64,000 bases of DNA from an uncultured Bacilli bacterium. GTDB lineage: Bacteria > Bacillota_I > Bacilli_A > RF39 > UBA660. The notes beneath the pieces are model-generated. The model was not told the DNA's origin and did not search any database. It saw nothing but the letters and a program-made list of their open reading frames with translations. The stretch is from contig CAKPLY010000003.1 of the NCBI GenBank assembly GCA_934167825.1, forward strand, positions 1-64,000. Reading direction: 5' to 3'. A program made the translations under genes and the position numbers. Below are positions 14,838 to 23,814 of the stretch, one piece after another. How positions within the stretch are numbered: the stretch's first letter is position 1; every line of letters begins with the position of its first letter.

Positions 14838-15545
14838 TTATTTTTTGTTTACTATATAATTAAATATGCTTGCCATATAGATGCATGCTGTTTCTACTCT
14901 TAAAATTAGTTGACCAAATGAAATTCTTGTAAACCCATTTTGTTCTAAGTATATTTCCTCTTTTGGACTGATTCCACCTTCTGGTCCTATTACTACTAAT
15001 ACACTTTCGTAATTTTTATCATCTAATTCTTCATGTATCATATTAAAATTTTCTGTTGTTGAACAAACTAATTTTTTATCTACCTTTATATCTATTAAAT
15101 CTTTTAAGTTTATAATATCATTCACTATTGTTATACTAGTTCTTTTAGATTGTTCACTTGCTTCTTTGCATATCATATTCCAACGTTCTAATTTTTTTTC
15201 TTCTTTTTTTGAATCTAATTTTACAATACTTCTTTCCATATTAACAGGAATAATTTTACTCACCCCTAATTCTGTTAGTTTTTGTAAAATTAAATCCATT
15301 TTTTGTTCCTTTACGAGTCCCACTGCTACTATTAACTCTTTTGATAAACCGCTCTTCTCGTTGCTTACTTTTTCTATGATGCATGAAAAATCATTATCTA
15401 ATTTACAGGTATATATTTTTTCGCTATATACAACTTCAATACAATCGCCTTTTTGCATCCGCATAACTTTTTTAATATGGTGTATATCACTATCATACAA
15501 TGTAATCTTATTATTTTCTATACTTTTAGCGAAATACCTTTGCAT
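14838..15545 (-). CDS. rsmE: 16S rRNA (uracil-1498-N3)-methyltransferase
   Basis: RsmE, a SPOUT-class enzyme, methylates U1498 of 16S rRNA. At 235 residues it is normal. The N-terminal PUA-like domain is about 1-70 (DSDIHHIKKVMRMQKGDCIE); the SPOUT domain follows with KEQKMDLILQKLTELGVSKI, KKLERWNMICKEASEQSKR, VVIGPEGGISPKEE and FGQLILRVETACIYMASI, whose trefoil-knot loops bind SAM. A strong AAAGGAAGTG site precedes the ATG. Many relatives sit beside prmA; here its neighbour is the patatin gene 50 bases downstream. Confidence 0.96.
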   Translation of the reverse strand: MQRYFAKSIENNKITLYDSDIHHIKKVMRMQKGDCIEVVYSEKIYTCKLDNDFSCIIEKVSNEKSGLSKELIVAVGLVKEQKMDLILQKLTELGVSKIIPVNMERSIVKLDSKKEEKKLERWNMICKEASEQSKRTSITIVNDIINLKDLIDIKVDKKLVCSTTENFNMIHEELDDKNYESVLVVIGPEGGISPKEEIYLEQNGFTRISFGQLILRVETACIYMASIFNYIVNKK

Positions 15546-15716
15546 CTACCCACTTCCTTTCTTACAACTTTTTGAATTTTTAAGTTTGAACACTTAATTT
15601 GCTTAAAATTATCTTTAATCATTTTTTATTATGTATTTAATCAAATTAAACATTTTTTATTATTTGCTTATGTAACAAAAAAATCTTTTTATAATAAAAT
15701 ACTATAGGTGAAAACT

Positions 15717-15920
15717 ATGTTTAATAATTTTTTTAATATATTTAGATTATGTCTTGGTTGGAGATTATTTTGTTTCATATTTTGTTTTGTTCTAGCAATT
15801 GTTCTATTTTATCAGTTTATTATTGCACTATTTGTACCGTGTTTTTTAAATGTTTTACTTCTTTTTGTAGAATTTAACATTTTAGTTTGTTTAATTTTTT
15901 ATACTATTTTTGGTTTCTAA
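15717..15920 (+). CDS. Small hydrophobic membrane protein
   Basis: A 67-residue plus-strand frame that starts at the ATG at 15717-15719 with AGGTG seven bases upstream; an in-frame GTG at 15708 lies inside that site. A -10 box TATAAT stands at 15690-15695, though no good -35 box is at ideal distance. The protein begins MFNNFFNIFRLCLGWRLF and has two hydrophobic stretches (about 17-40 and 42-66). It overlaps the end of trxB on the other strand by 17 bases. T-rich DNA easily yields hydrophobic frames, so this rests mainly on the promoter and ribosome site. No family recognised. Confidence 0.45.
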   Translation: MFNNFFNIFRLCLGWRLFCFIFCFVLAIVLFYQFIIALFVPCFLNVLLLFVEFNILVCLIFYTIFGF

Positions 15921-16770
15921 TTATATCTATTGCTGCTGTTACTCCATCATTTGCTGCAGTGATAAGTTGGTAGATTTCTTTTTCTACAACGTCTCCCACA
16001 GCATATACATTGTTTATATTTGTTTTAAAATGATTATCTACAATTATATAACCATTATTCTTTTCTACATTAAATAAATTGCTATTAGGTTCATATCCTA
16101 TCGCCACAAATATTGCACTTACTTTATATTTATCATTTATATCAAACAATTCTTCTTTTTTATTATATGAAACATCGGTTATCTCTTCTTCTAAAATTAC
16201 TTTTATATTACTTCTTGATTGTACTTCTTCGATTTCTTTTTTTTCAGCTTTTAAATTTGTTGTTCTATTTAATATAGTTACGCTATTACATATTTTTGAT
16301 AAATAATAAGCTTCTTCAAATGCACTTGAGCCACCACCTACTACTATAACATCTTTATTTTTGTATAATGCTCCATCACATAATGCACAGTAACTTACTC
16401 CCTTACCTATATATTCATTTAATACTGGTAATTTTTTGGGACTTCTTCCTGTTGCTATTATTAGGTCACTATAACTTACTATGTTAGATGATGTTTCTAC
16501 TTCTTTTTTTTCAAGATCAATTTTTACTATTTCTTCATAAAGATACTCTGTTTGTAATTCTAATGCTTGATTATATAAATTCATTGCAAGAGTTGGTCCA
16601 TCAACACTTATATATCCTGGGTAATTTTCAATAGTATTACTTCTGTTTAATTGACCACCTGGAACAGATGATTCTACTATTAATACACTCTTACCATTTC
16701 TTCTTAGATATATTGCAGCACTTATTCCCGCTATACCTGATCCTGCTATTACTACATCATATTTTTTCAT
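15904..16770 (-). CDS. trxB: Thioredoxin reductase-like flavoprotein
   Basis: An FAD/NADPH disulfide reductase that normally reduces thioredoxin. Seen: the FAD-binding GSGIAGISAAIYL (about 10-22), PGGQLNRSNTIENYPG, the redox pair CALC in SYCALCDGALY (about 128-138), the NADPH site GGGSSAFEEAYYL (about 148-160), and AVGDVVEKEIYQLITAANDG near the C-terminus. The redox motif is C-A-L-C rather than the usual C-A-T-C; both cysteines remain. At 288 residues it is slightly short of the common 305-315. It overlaps the end of lgt by 14 bases, which suggests translational coupling. Confidence 0.93.
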   Translation of the reverse strand: MKKYDVVIAGSGIAGISAAIYLRRNGKSVLIVESSVPGGQLNRSNTIENYPGYISVDGPTLAMNLYNQALELQTEYLYEEIVKIDLEKKEVETSSNIVSYSDLIIATGRSPKKLPVLNEYIGKGVSYCALCDGALYKNKDVIVVGGGSSAFEEAYYLSKICNSVTILNRTTNLKAEKKEIEEVQSRSNIKVILEEEITDVSYNKKEELFDINDKYKVSAIFVAIGYEPNSNLFNVEKNNGYIIVDNHFKTNINNVYAVGDVVEKEIYQLITAANDGVTAAIDIIRNQK

Positions 16771-17539
16771 GCTTGTTCCTCTTTCTAATTAATATCAACC
16801 CTATTACTCCAATTATTACTAATAATATTGCTACAATTTGACTAATTCTAAAATTAAACAAATATAGACTATCTGTTCTTAATCCTTCTATAAAAAACCT
16901 TCCTAAGGAGTACAATATAAAATACATACAAAGTATTAGTCCTTCTGTTTTATATTTATCCCTTTTTATTATGAATCTTAAAATAGCAAACACTAATAAA
17001 CACCATAATGATTCATATAAAAATGTTGGTATATAATATGAACCATTTATATACATACCATTTATTATGAAATTTGGTATATGTAGACTTTTTAGATGTG
17101 TTAATGTTGTTGTAGCCCCATGAGCTTCACTATTAAAGAAATTTCCCCATCTTCCTATTGCTTGTCCCAAAACTAAACATGGCGCTAAAATGTCTAATGT
17201 CGTTAATATATTTTGATGTTTTTTTTTGCAATAAAAGAATGTAAATATTAATCCCGCAAGTACACCGCCATATATTGCAAGTCCACCTTCCCATATTTTA
17301 AATATATCTATCAAATTATTCTTAAATATTTTAAAATTAAAAACGACATAATATATTCTTGCTCCAAATATGCATATAGGGATAAGATAGAATATCAAAT
17401 CAAAAATAAAATCCTTATCTATTTTTGTTTTTACAACCTCTTTTTTTACTAAATATAAACCAATTAATATTGACATAAATATGAGAAAAGAATACCAATA
17501 TATTGTTATGCCTCCAATACTAACTAGAACCCTATTCAT
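16757..17539 (-). CDS. lgt: Prolipoprotein diacylglyceryl transferase
   Basis: Lgt attaches diacylglycerol to the lipobox cysteine of prolipoproteins in the membrane; this window has two such lipoproteins. The 260-residue protein has about seven membrane spans and the signature GRWGNFFNSEAHG (about 131-143), with GGLAIYGGVLAG before it and SLGRFFIEGLRTDSL after. Its start codon overlaps the previous stop as TAATG. It ends with TGA, the only TGA stop I found in the window, and overlaps trxB. The lgt-trxB neighbourhood is common in Firmicutes. Confidence 0.96.
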   Translation of the reverse strand: MNRVLVSIGGITIYWYSFLIFMSILIGLYLVKKEVVKTKIDKDFIFDLIFYLIPICIFGARIYYVVFNFKIFKNNLIDIFKIWEGGLAIYGGVLAGLIFTFFYCKKKHQNILTTLDILAPCLVLGQAIGRWGNFFNSEAHGATTTLTHLKSLHIPNFIINGMYINGSYYIPTFLYESLWCLLVFAILRFIIKRDKYKTEGLILCMYFILYSLGRFFIEGLRTDSLYLFNFRISQIVAILLVIIGVIGLILIRKRNKHEKI

Positions 17540-17973
17540 TAATTATTTTCCTTTGTTATTGGTTTTATAACCAATCCATCCATAAATATATTAAATATAC
17601 TTATTAATATTGAAGCAAAAAATGCTGTCCAAAAACTTCCTACATTAAAGTTATTTCCCATAATAAAGCTTGTCATATATAATATTATTACGTTTACAAT
17701 TGGATACAGTATTCCCATGGAAAATGTTGTTATTGGTAAAGTAAGTACTACTAATATAGGTTTTATCGTTTTATTTAGTATATCAATTATAAATGCTGCT
17801 AAAAGTGCATAAACTCCAAAATATTTGTTATTTATATAAAAATCTTTAAATATCATACTTACTAATATTAATACCACTCCATAACAAACTAAACTTATCA
17901 CAAAATTAACTATTTTGTTTTTTACCAAATTATTTTTTGTTGATTCTTCTTCAATTACTATCATTTTTTTCAT
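17539..17973 (-). CDS. YvlD-like membrane protein (phage holin 4 superfamily)
   Basis: A 144-residue protein with about four membrane spans and the conserved core YGVYALLAAFIIDILNKTIK followed by PILVVLTLPIT and GILYPIVNVIIL, which matches the YvlD/phage-holin-4-2 family. Despite the family name these are chromosomal membrane proteins, some linked to envelope stress and lysis control; the molecular role is uncertain. The N-terminal 25 residues are a charged extension. It is the first gene of the yvlD-lgt-trxB overlap set. GAGGGAT serves as ribosome site. Confidence 0.85.
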   Translation of the reverse strand: MKKMIVIEEESTKNNLVKNKIVNFVISLVCYGVVLILVSMIFKDFYINNKYFGVYALLAAFIIDILNKTIKPILVVLTLPITTFSMGILYPIVNVIILYMTSFIMGNNFNVGSFWTAFFASILISIFNIFMDGLVIKPITKENN

Positions 17974-18085
17974 ATTTTTATCCCTCTTTCTATATTTATA
18001 TTATACAATAATTATATCTAAAAATAAAGATAAATATTTTTGTTATTTTATTTCCTTATTTATTTTAGATAAATATAAGAATACA

Positions 18086-18120
18086 AAAACACATCACATT
18101 ATATATAATGGACGTGTTTT
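18086..18120 (-). terminator. Terminator after tyrS
   Basis: AAAACAC (18086-18092) pairs with GTGTTTT (18114-18120) with an A/T-rich inner stem. On the minus strand it ends in TTTTTGT. It lies a dozen bases past the tyrS stop. Confidence 0.7.
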
Positions 18121-18132
18121 CTATTAATGTTA

Positions 18133-19359
18133 TTATTTTATCTTTCCTAGGTAGTAGTTTTTCTTACCTCTTTTTATGATTATGTATGTATTGTCTAAAA
18201 GATATGACTTATCAATAACAAGTGTTTCATCGCTTGCTTTGCTACCATTTATACTTATAGCATTCCCTTTTATAAACTCTCTTGCTTCTCTTTTACTTGA
18301 TGCTACATTCATATTTATTAATAAGTCTACAATTGAAACATCTAAATCCACATCATGGACTACTTCGTTACTAAATAACTCTTCAATTTCTTCTTTTGAC
18401 AAATCATTGAATTTATTACTAAACAAACTATTTGCAAGTTTTTCTGCTTTCTCATATTCTTCTTTACCATGTAAGAATGTTATTATTTCTCTTGCAAGGG
18501 CCTTGTGTGCCTCACGAAGTTCTGGATGTTCATTATTCTTTTTTTCATATTCCTCAATTTCTTCTTTAGATAAGAATGTATAAATTTTTAAATAATCTAT
18601 TACCATTGAGTCTTCAACATTAGTAAAGAATTGATATAATTTATAAGATGAAGTTTTATTTTTATCAAGCCATAAAGCATTACCTTCACTTTTACCAAAC
18701 TTTTTACCTTGACTATCTGTTACAAGTGGCATTGTAAATCCATATACGGTATCACCAGTTGATTTCCTTATAAGGTCTATTCCTGCTGTAATATTTCCCC
18801 ATTGGTCACTTCCTGCACATTGTAAATTTACATTTTTATTTTCGTGCAACCATTTGTAATCAAGTGCCTGAAGTAACATATAAGAGAATTCAGTATATGT
18901 TATTCCTGTATCCAATCTTCTTCTTATAATATCTTTATCTAACATATAGTTAACATTAAAATATTTTCCATAATCTCTTAAAAAGTCTAAAACATTTATA
19001 TTCTTTGTCCATTCATAATTATTTACAACTTCAAAACCAAATAATGTTTCTACTTGTTTTTTTAATCCTGCAATATTTTTTTCAACTTCTTCTTTTGTAA
19101 TCATTGCTCTTTCAGTTGTTGGCCTTGGATCTCCTATTTGTCCTGTTGCTCCTCCTACTAAAAGTATTGGAGTGTGTCCTTTATCCTTTAATCTTTTTGA
19201 TATCAAAAAGCTTGATAAATGACCTACATGCAAACTATCAGCCGTTGGATCTGTTCCTATATAGAATGTCAAATGTCCATTATTTAATTTTTCTTCTAAT
19301 TCTGGACTTGACACATCTTTTATAAGTCCGCGCCATACTAATTCATCATATAATTTCAT
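18133..19359 (-). CDS. tyrS: Tyrosine-tRNA ligase
   Basis: A class I synthetase charging tRNA-Tyr. Seen: the HIGH-type motif HVGHLSSF (about 42-49) after TFYIGTDPTADSL, the tyrosine-binding YTEFSYMLLQALDY, QWGNITAGIDLIRK, and the KMSKS-type loop KFGKSEGNALWLD (about 228-240). The C-terminal S4 RNA-binding domain (about 340-408) contains NMNVASSKREAREFIKGNAI. At 408 residues it is normal. GGAAGT precedes the ATG. The gene lies directly behind a T-box leader with a Tyr specifier. Confidence 0.97.
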   Translation of the reverse strand: MKLYDELVWRGLIKDVSSPELEEKLNNGHLTFYIGTDPTADSLHVGHLSSFLISKRLKDKGHTPILLVGGATGQIGDPRPTTERAMITKEEVEKNIAGLKKQVETLFGFEVVNNYEWTKNINVLDFLRDYGKYFNVNYMLDKDIIRRRLDTGITYTEFSYMLLQALDYKWLHENKNVNLQCAGSDQWGNITAGIDLIRKSTGDTVYGFTMPLVTDSQGKKFGKSEGNALWLDKNKTSSYKLYQFFTNVEDSMVIDYLKIYTFLSKEEIEEYEKKNNEHPELREAHKALAREIITFLHGKEEYEKAEKLANSLFSNKFNDLSKEEIEELFSNEVVHDVDLDVSIVDLLINMNVASSKREAREFIKGNAISINGSKASDETLVIDKSYLLDNTYIIIKRGKKNYYLGKIK

Positions 19360-19377
19360 TTTTTCATACTTCCTTTC

Positions 19378-19560
19378 AAAAATAAAAACTATTACTTGTA
19401 AAGACGAATATCCGCGGTACCACTTTACTTCATAATAGTTATGCTCTCTTTTTCTTAACGTGAAATCTCCGTTTTAACTCCAAAATATGTATTTCTTTTA
19501 TTTAAACTTGGTTAATTTTCACCATCTATTAACTCTCTTATTACTATCTAAATAAAATAC
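19378..19560 (-). promoter_or_regulatory. T-box leader, tRNA-Tyr responsive, for tyrS
   Basis: On the minus strand the T-box core AAAGTGGTACCGCGGA is at 19411-19426. The terminator pairs AACTATTA with TAATAGTT (19387-19394 with 19433-19440), extended by GTAAAG/CTTTAC, and is followed by TTTTATTTTT. Stem I carries the AGAGAG element and ATGGTGAAAA, and an AAATACATA loop that offers UAC, a Tyr codon. It should permit tyrS expression when tRNA-Tyr is uncharged. Confidence 0.92.
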
Positions 19561-19713
19561 TTAATTATTTCTTCTTCGTTAAATATGAATATATGATATC
19601 ACATTAATTTAGTTTTGTAAATGGATTTATTCATCTTTTATCTTTTATTTTTGATTTTTACTTTTAATAAATAATATTTATATATTAATAATAAACATTA
19701 TAATTAATATATT

Positions 19714-21075
19714 TTATTTTATATCATTAACTAAATTTTTAAATTGAATTCCTCTATCTGCAAAATTTTTAAACATATCAAAGCTTGCTGATGCAGGACT
19801 AAATAATACTATTTCTCCTGGAATTGCTGTTTCTCTTGCTTTATCTACTACTTCTTTTAACGTATTACATATATATATATCTATATCTTTATGCTCTTTT
19901 TTATTTAATAACGTTACAGCGTTATATATTTTTTCTTTTGTATCTCCAAATAGAATCAATTTAGTTACCTTTTCTAATATAGGTGGTGCAATGTTAGTAT
20001 AATCTAAATGCTTATCATATCCACCAGCAATTAATACAATATTTTCATCGTATGAATATAAACCTGCTATTGTTCTTGTTGGAGAACTACTAACCGAGTC
20101 ATTATACCACTTTACTCCATCAATTTCTCTTACAAATTCCAATCTATGTTCTACTCCATTAAATTGTTTTATTGCCTCAATACTTTTATCTAAATCTACT
20201 AAATCAATAACTGCAGTTAATGCTGTTGCTATATTTTCTAGATTGTGTATACCTCTTAATTTTATGTCACTTTTACTTAATACTTTCTTACCATTGTAAT
20301 AAACGTATATACCATCGGTGTAAAAATATTTGGTTACTTTACTTCTAGAAAAATACCTTGTTGTTCCTTTACTTTTAAACTTATTAGTTATTTCATTATC
20401 AGCATTAGTTACTAATATTCCACTTTCATCTTGATATTTAAAAATATTCTTTTTAGCGTCTATATACTCATTAAAATCCTTGTGTATATCTAAGTGATTT
20501 TCTGCAATATTAGTTACTACTGCAATATTTGGGCTTATATCCATGTCCATAAGTTGAAAACTAGATAGTTCTAACACTACAATATCCTTTTCTGCCATTT
20601 CATCTAATTTTGTAAATAGTGGTGTTCCTATATTCCCACCTAGAAAAGTTTTATAATTGTTTGCTCTTAAAATTAAATCAATTAATGTTGTTGTTGTAGT
20701 TTTTCCATCACTACCTGTCACTCCTATTACTCTTGAAGGTGTTAATCTTATCAACTCTTTTATTTCAGTTGTTATTACTGCACCTTCTTCTTTTGCCAAA
20801 ATCAATTCCTTTCTTGTTGGTAGTATTGACGGACTTCTGAAAATTATATCAAATCCATGTAATTTATCTAGTGCATTTTCTTCAACATAATATTTAAAGT
20901 CACAACTTTCTATCTTCTCAATTATTGCTTTATCTAATGGTTTAGTATTAAAAATCTCTACATTACAATTTAATTTATGCAAATATTCCATCAAAGGAAT
21001 ATTACTTACTCCCAAACCGACAATTGCTATTTTGCTATTTTTTAATTTGTTAGTAAATTCTTCTTTTTTACTCAT
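19714..21075 (-). CDS. murD: UDP-N-acetylmuramoyl-L-alanine--D-glutamate ligase
   Basis: MurD adds D-Glu to UDP-MurNAc-L-Ala in peptidoglycan precursor synthesis, so the cell makes a wall. Seen: the N-terminal Rossmann part KIAIVGLGVSNIPLMEYL (about 14-31), the ATP loop GVTGSDGKTTTTTLI (about 118-132), NIAENHLDIHKDFNEYI in the central domain, the carbamylated-Lys region, GVEHRLEFVREIDGVKWYND and FSPASASFDMFKNF in the C-terminal ligase domain. At 453 residues it is full length. It overlaps the end of the AddB-like gene by 8 bases, an unusual partner. Other division and wall genes are not nearby. Confidence 0.97.
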   Translation of the reverse strand: MSKKEEFTNKLKNSKIAIVGLGVSNIPLMEYLHKLNCNVEIFNTKPLDKAIIEKIESCDFKYYVEENALDKLHGFDIIFRSPSILPTRKELILAKEEGAVITTEIKELIRLTPSRVIGVTGSDGKTTTTTLIDLILRANNYKTFLGGNIGTPLFTKLDEMAEKDIVVLELSSFQLMDMDISPNIAVVTNIAENHLDIHKDFNEYIDAKKNIFKYQDESGILVTNADNEITNKFKSKGTTRYFSRSKVTKYFYTDGIYVYYNGKKVLSKSDIKLRGIHNLENIATALTAVIDLVDLDKSIEAIKQFNGVEHRLEFVREIDGVKWYNDSVSSSPTRTIAGLYSYDENIVLIAGGYDKHLDYTNIAPPILEKVTKLILFGDTKEKIYNAVTLLNKKEHKDIDIYICNTLKEVVDKARETAIPGEIVLFSPASASFDMFKNFADRGIQFKNLVNDIK

Positions 21076-23419
21076 AATCTTCTTCTCCTTTCAAGAATTC
21101 TAAATCTTTATACTTCTTTATATCTACTATATCTTCTTCTTTTTTAAAGCATATATCATTAAACTTACAAAATTTGCACCCTATCAAATCATTTTCTTGA
21201 CGTTTAGGATTTATGGTAAAATTTCTATTTGATATAGACTCTGCATTTTCTTTTATTTTATCTTCGATTATTTTAGTTATTTTATCTATATCACTTGATG
21301 ACAACACCTTGGAATATTTATAAAAACCATCTTTTGTTTCTTTTAACGACTTTATCATATTACTATCATAATAATTATTATCAAATTTTTCTAACGTTTC
21401 TTTATCACTATTTGAATATCCTTGTAATTTTAAGGAATCTGTTTTTAATTTTAAGTAACTATGTTTATAGTCTTTTACCGGCGGTTCGTTTAATATTTTT
21501 TGTAAATAAAAACCTACTACCTCAACATTGGATAACTTATTAGTATTTTTTACTAAATATAAATAAATTGGTAATTGCATATCAAGTCCATATACTATGT
21601 TATTTAGATTTATATTTGGATTTCCTGTTTTATAATCTATTACTGCAAGATACGTTGTTTCATTTTCATTTTTATACATTATTTTATCTACTACACCCAT
21701 AAATGTTATTTTTATATTTCCAGGTATATTTGTGTAGATTTTCTCTTCATATAAATAATTATTTAATGACGTATATTTAGTGTGTTCTCTTATCGTATCT
21801 ATAATGAATTCTAACTCATTCTCTAGTTTATTTAAGAAAAACTTTTCTTTTATAGTAAATTCTTTATTTAATTTTTCTATCGCTTTTTTATAAGATATTT
21901 TTAAATCAAAGTTCTCATCATTCATTTTTGATAATACTTCATGAAATATTGTACCTATACTTGCCATAAATGTATCTTCATAAATACTTATTTTTAATAT
22001 ATTTTCTAAATAATATTTAAAATTACATTTGTTATAGTTATCTAAACTACTATAAGAAAGAAGTAATTTATTATTAATATATTTTTCAAACAAATTTTTA
22101 TCTATCTTTGTATATTTGTTATCAAATTTTTGATAATCAATATCATAACTATTATATAATAATTCAAGTTCTTCTTCTTTTATTCCATAATTTACTAAAT
22201 TATCTAAATCACTAGCTAATTTTATTTTATTTGATATATTAGAATAGTTACTTACATTTATTTCTTCTTTTATAACCTCAGCATTTAAACTGTCATAAAG
22301 ATTAGATATATAACATTCTGTTTTCAAGTCACTTATTTTATAACTTAAAAACAAATTCTTAATACTCTTTAAATTGTTCAATGTTAGTTCTTTTTCTAGT
22401 TTGTTTTTTTCTATTGTTGTTTCTAGTCCTACTTCATCTACGACTTTATCTGTAATATACTCTTCATCTTTATAAATAGTTGGTATTTCTCCTTTGTTAA
22501 ATCCTAATACAAAAACATAATCTTCATCGCTTATAATATTATCTTTTAAAGATACTTGTTCTACAACGTTATCTCTTTTTTTGTCAATATATGTATTTTT
22601 TAAGTCGTGAACTAACATATCTTTTACCTTAGTGTAATCATTACTCCAAGTATATTCATTTAATATGTTTATTATTTTGTTATATATATCAACATCTTCT
22701 TTTTCTATTTCTTTTAGTACATCCTCATACTTATCTAGATTATTTATAAATTTATTTCCTAGATGTGTACTATATATATTAGTTTTTGATATTGAGACCC
22801 CTATATGGTAATAAGAAAACATCTTTTCAACAATTAAATTATATGAAGAATTCATCACTAATTTTATGTTATTAATACATATATTATTTGATATTAGTTC
22901 ACATATTGATTTAGCTACATACTCTACTTCTTTTTCAATATTACTAAATTCATACACTTTATTTATTTTATAATTCTTATATTCCTTTTTTATGATGCTT
23001 ACATTATTAAAATTATCTAACACTTTCTTAAAATATTTATCAATATAATCAAATCCATATACTACAATATTTTTGCTATTTAAATAATTTTTATAATATT
23101 CATCCGTTTGTAACAAATTATTTTCTAATAACTCTTGTTTTAAATTTACTAAATAATTTAGTTTACTTGACATATATTCTTTATTGTCTATATAATACAT
23201 ATTTTCTATATATACTTTTGCAACATCATACTTCAAGTTATATTTATTCATTAGATAGAATATAGTTTCATTATTATAATCAAATACTGTTTTTTTTATA
23301 AACTCTTTTTTTGTAACGAAAGTAATATCTTGTAAATGGTCTTCTTTTCGTATTATTTCTATTACATGTTCTTTTATATTACTTGGTAGTACAAGAACGG
23401 TATTATCTTTTAAATTCAT
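21068..23419 (-). CDS. AddB-like PD-(D/E)XK nuclease with an Fe-S-type cysteine set
   Basis: A 783-residue protein whose last third is the nuclease domain of AddB/RexB-type repair proteins. Seen: LSYSSLDNYNKCNFKYYL with the first Cys (about 467), GTIFHEVL, MGVVDKIM, VIDYKTG (Asp and Lys of the active site, about 640) and GCKFCKFNDIC (about 745-755). The four Cys fit the 4Fe-4S staple of AddB. The middle part, VFVLGFNKGEIPTIYKDEEY, resembles the helicase-like fold of AddB. It is far shorter than AddB (about 1150), shows no Walker A near the N-terminus, and no addA gene is in the window. It probably acts in recombinational repair; its stop overlaps murD. Confidence 0.8.
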   Translation of the reverse strand: MNLKDNTVLVLPSNIKEHVIEIIRKEDHLQDITFVTKKEFIKKTVFDYNNETIFYLMNKYNLKYDVAKVYIENMYYIDNKEYMSSKLNYLVNLKQELLENNLLQTDEYYKNYLNSKNIVVYGFDYIDKYFKKVLDNFNNVSIIKKEYKNYKINKVYEFSNIEKEVEYVAKSICELISNNICINNIKLVMNSSYNLIVEKMFSYYHIGVSISKTNIYSTHLGNKFINNLDKYEDVLKEIEKEDVDIYNKIINILNEYTWSNDYTKVKDMLVHDLKNTYIDKKRDNVVEQVSLKDNIISDEDYVFVLGFNKGEIPTIYKDEEYITDKVVDEVGLETTIEKNKLEKELTLNNLKSIKNLFLSYKISDLKTECYISNLYDSLNAEVIKEEINVSNYSNISNKIKLASDLDNLVNYGIKEEELELLYNSYDIDYQKFDNKYTKIDKNLFEKYINNKLLLSYSSLDNYNKCNFKYYLENILKISIYEDTFMASIGTIFHEVLSKMNDENFDLKISYKKAIEKLNKEFTIKEKFFLNKLENELEFIIDTIREHTKYTSLNNYLYEEKIYTNIPGNIKITFMGVVDKIMYKNENETTYLAVIDYKTGNPNINLNNIVYGLDMQLPIYLYLVKNTNKLSNVEVVGFYLQKILNEPPVKDYKHSYLKLKTDSLKLQGYSNSDKETLEKFDNNYYDSNMIKSLKETKDGFYKYSKVLSSSDIDKITKIIEDKIKENAESISNRNFTINPKRQENDLIGCKFCKFNDICFKKEEDIVDIKKYKDLEFLKGEEDYE

Positions 23420-23576
23420 ACTATCACACCTTTAATTAATTATACATCTTTTTTCTTGATTTTTCTAGATTTTCACATACATTTAGCCTCATCATTCTAT
23501 ATATTTTTTTGCTATTTTGTTATAACTTCTTGATTACATAAACATAGTAACACACTAATAAATTATTTGCAAATTC

Positions 23577-23611
23577 AAAAAAAGAGTTTTTAAAAGTTGA
23601 AAACCCTTTTT
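23577..23611 (-). terminator. Candidate terminator between the SepM-like and AddB-like genes
   Basis: AAAAAG-x-GTTTT (23579-23590) pairs with AAAAC-x-CTTTTT (23600-23611), with one mismatch and a nine-base loop. Read on the minus strand it ends in seven T. It lies about 475 bases past the SepM-like stop and 160 bases before the AddB-like start. Confidence 0.55.
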
Positions 23612-23670
23612 GTAATATCACTTATGTTATTTTTTTGAAATTTTGACGGACTGAAAATGCTTTTTGTAAT
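23598..23670. repeat. Imperfect 19-base direct repeat
   Basis: The 19-base word TGAAAACCCTTTTTGTAAT (23598-23616) recurs at 23652-23670 with two changes (CC to TG). The starts are 54 bases apart. The first copy overlaps the candidate terminator stem. No function can be assigned. Confidence 0.55.
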
Positions 23671-23726
23671 TTAAAATACTTTTATGAGCCTTTTTTTATA
23701 ACTTAATAGTTATAAATTAATTTTTT

Positions 23727-23764
23727 TTGACATTTACACTAATTTTTATAAAATGTGTAAAGTC
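23727..23764 (+). promoter_or_regulatory. Promoter-like element overlapping an inverted repeat, no gene behind it
   Basis: On the plus strand a perfect -35 box TTGACA (23727-23732) is followed, after 16 bases, by TAAAAT; TATAAA is available at 14. The spacer and -10 region are covered by TTTACAC (23733-23739) and GTGTAAA (23755-23761), extended by GAC/GTC, as in an operator. Downstream on the plus strand there are about 320 bases without a supportable coding frame. It may drive a small RNA, be the relic of a lost gene, or be chance in AT-rich DNA. Confidence 0.4.
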
Positions 23765-23814
23765 TTTATCATATTTGTTATATCACTATTATATTATAAT
23801 CTTTTGAGTTGATT

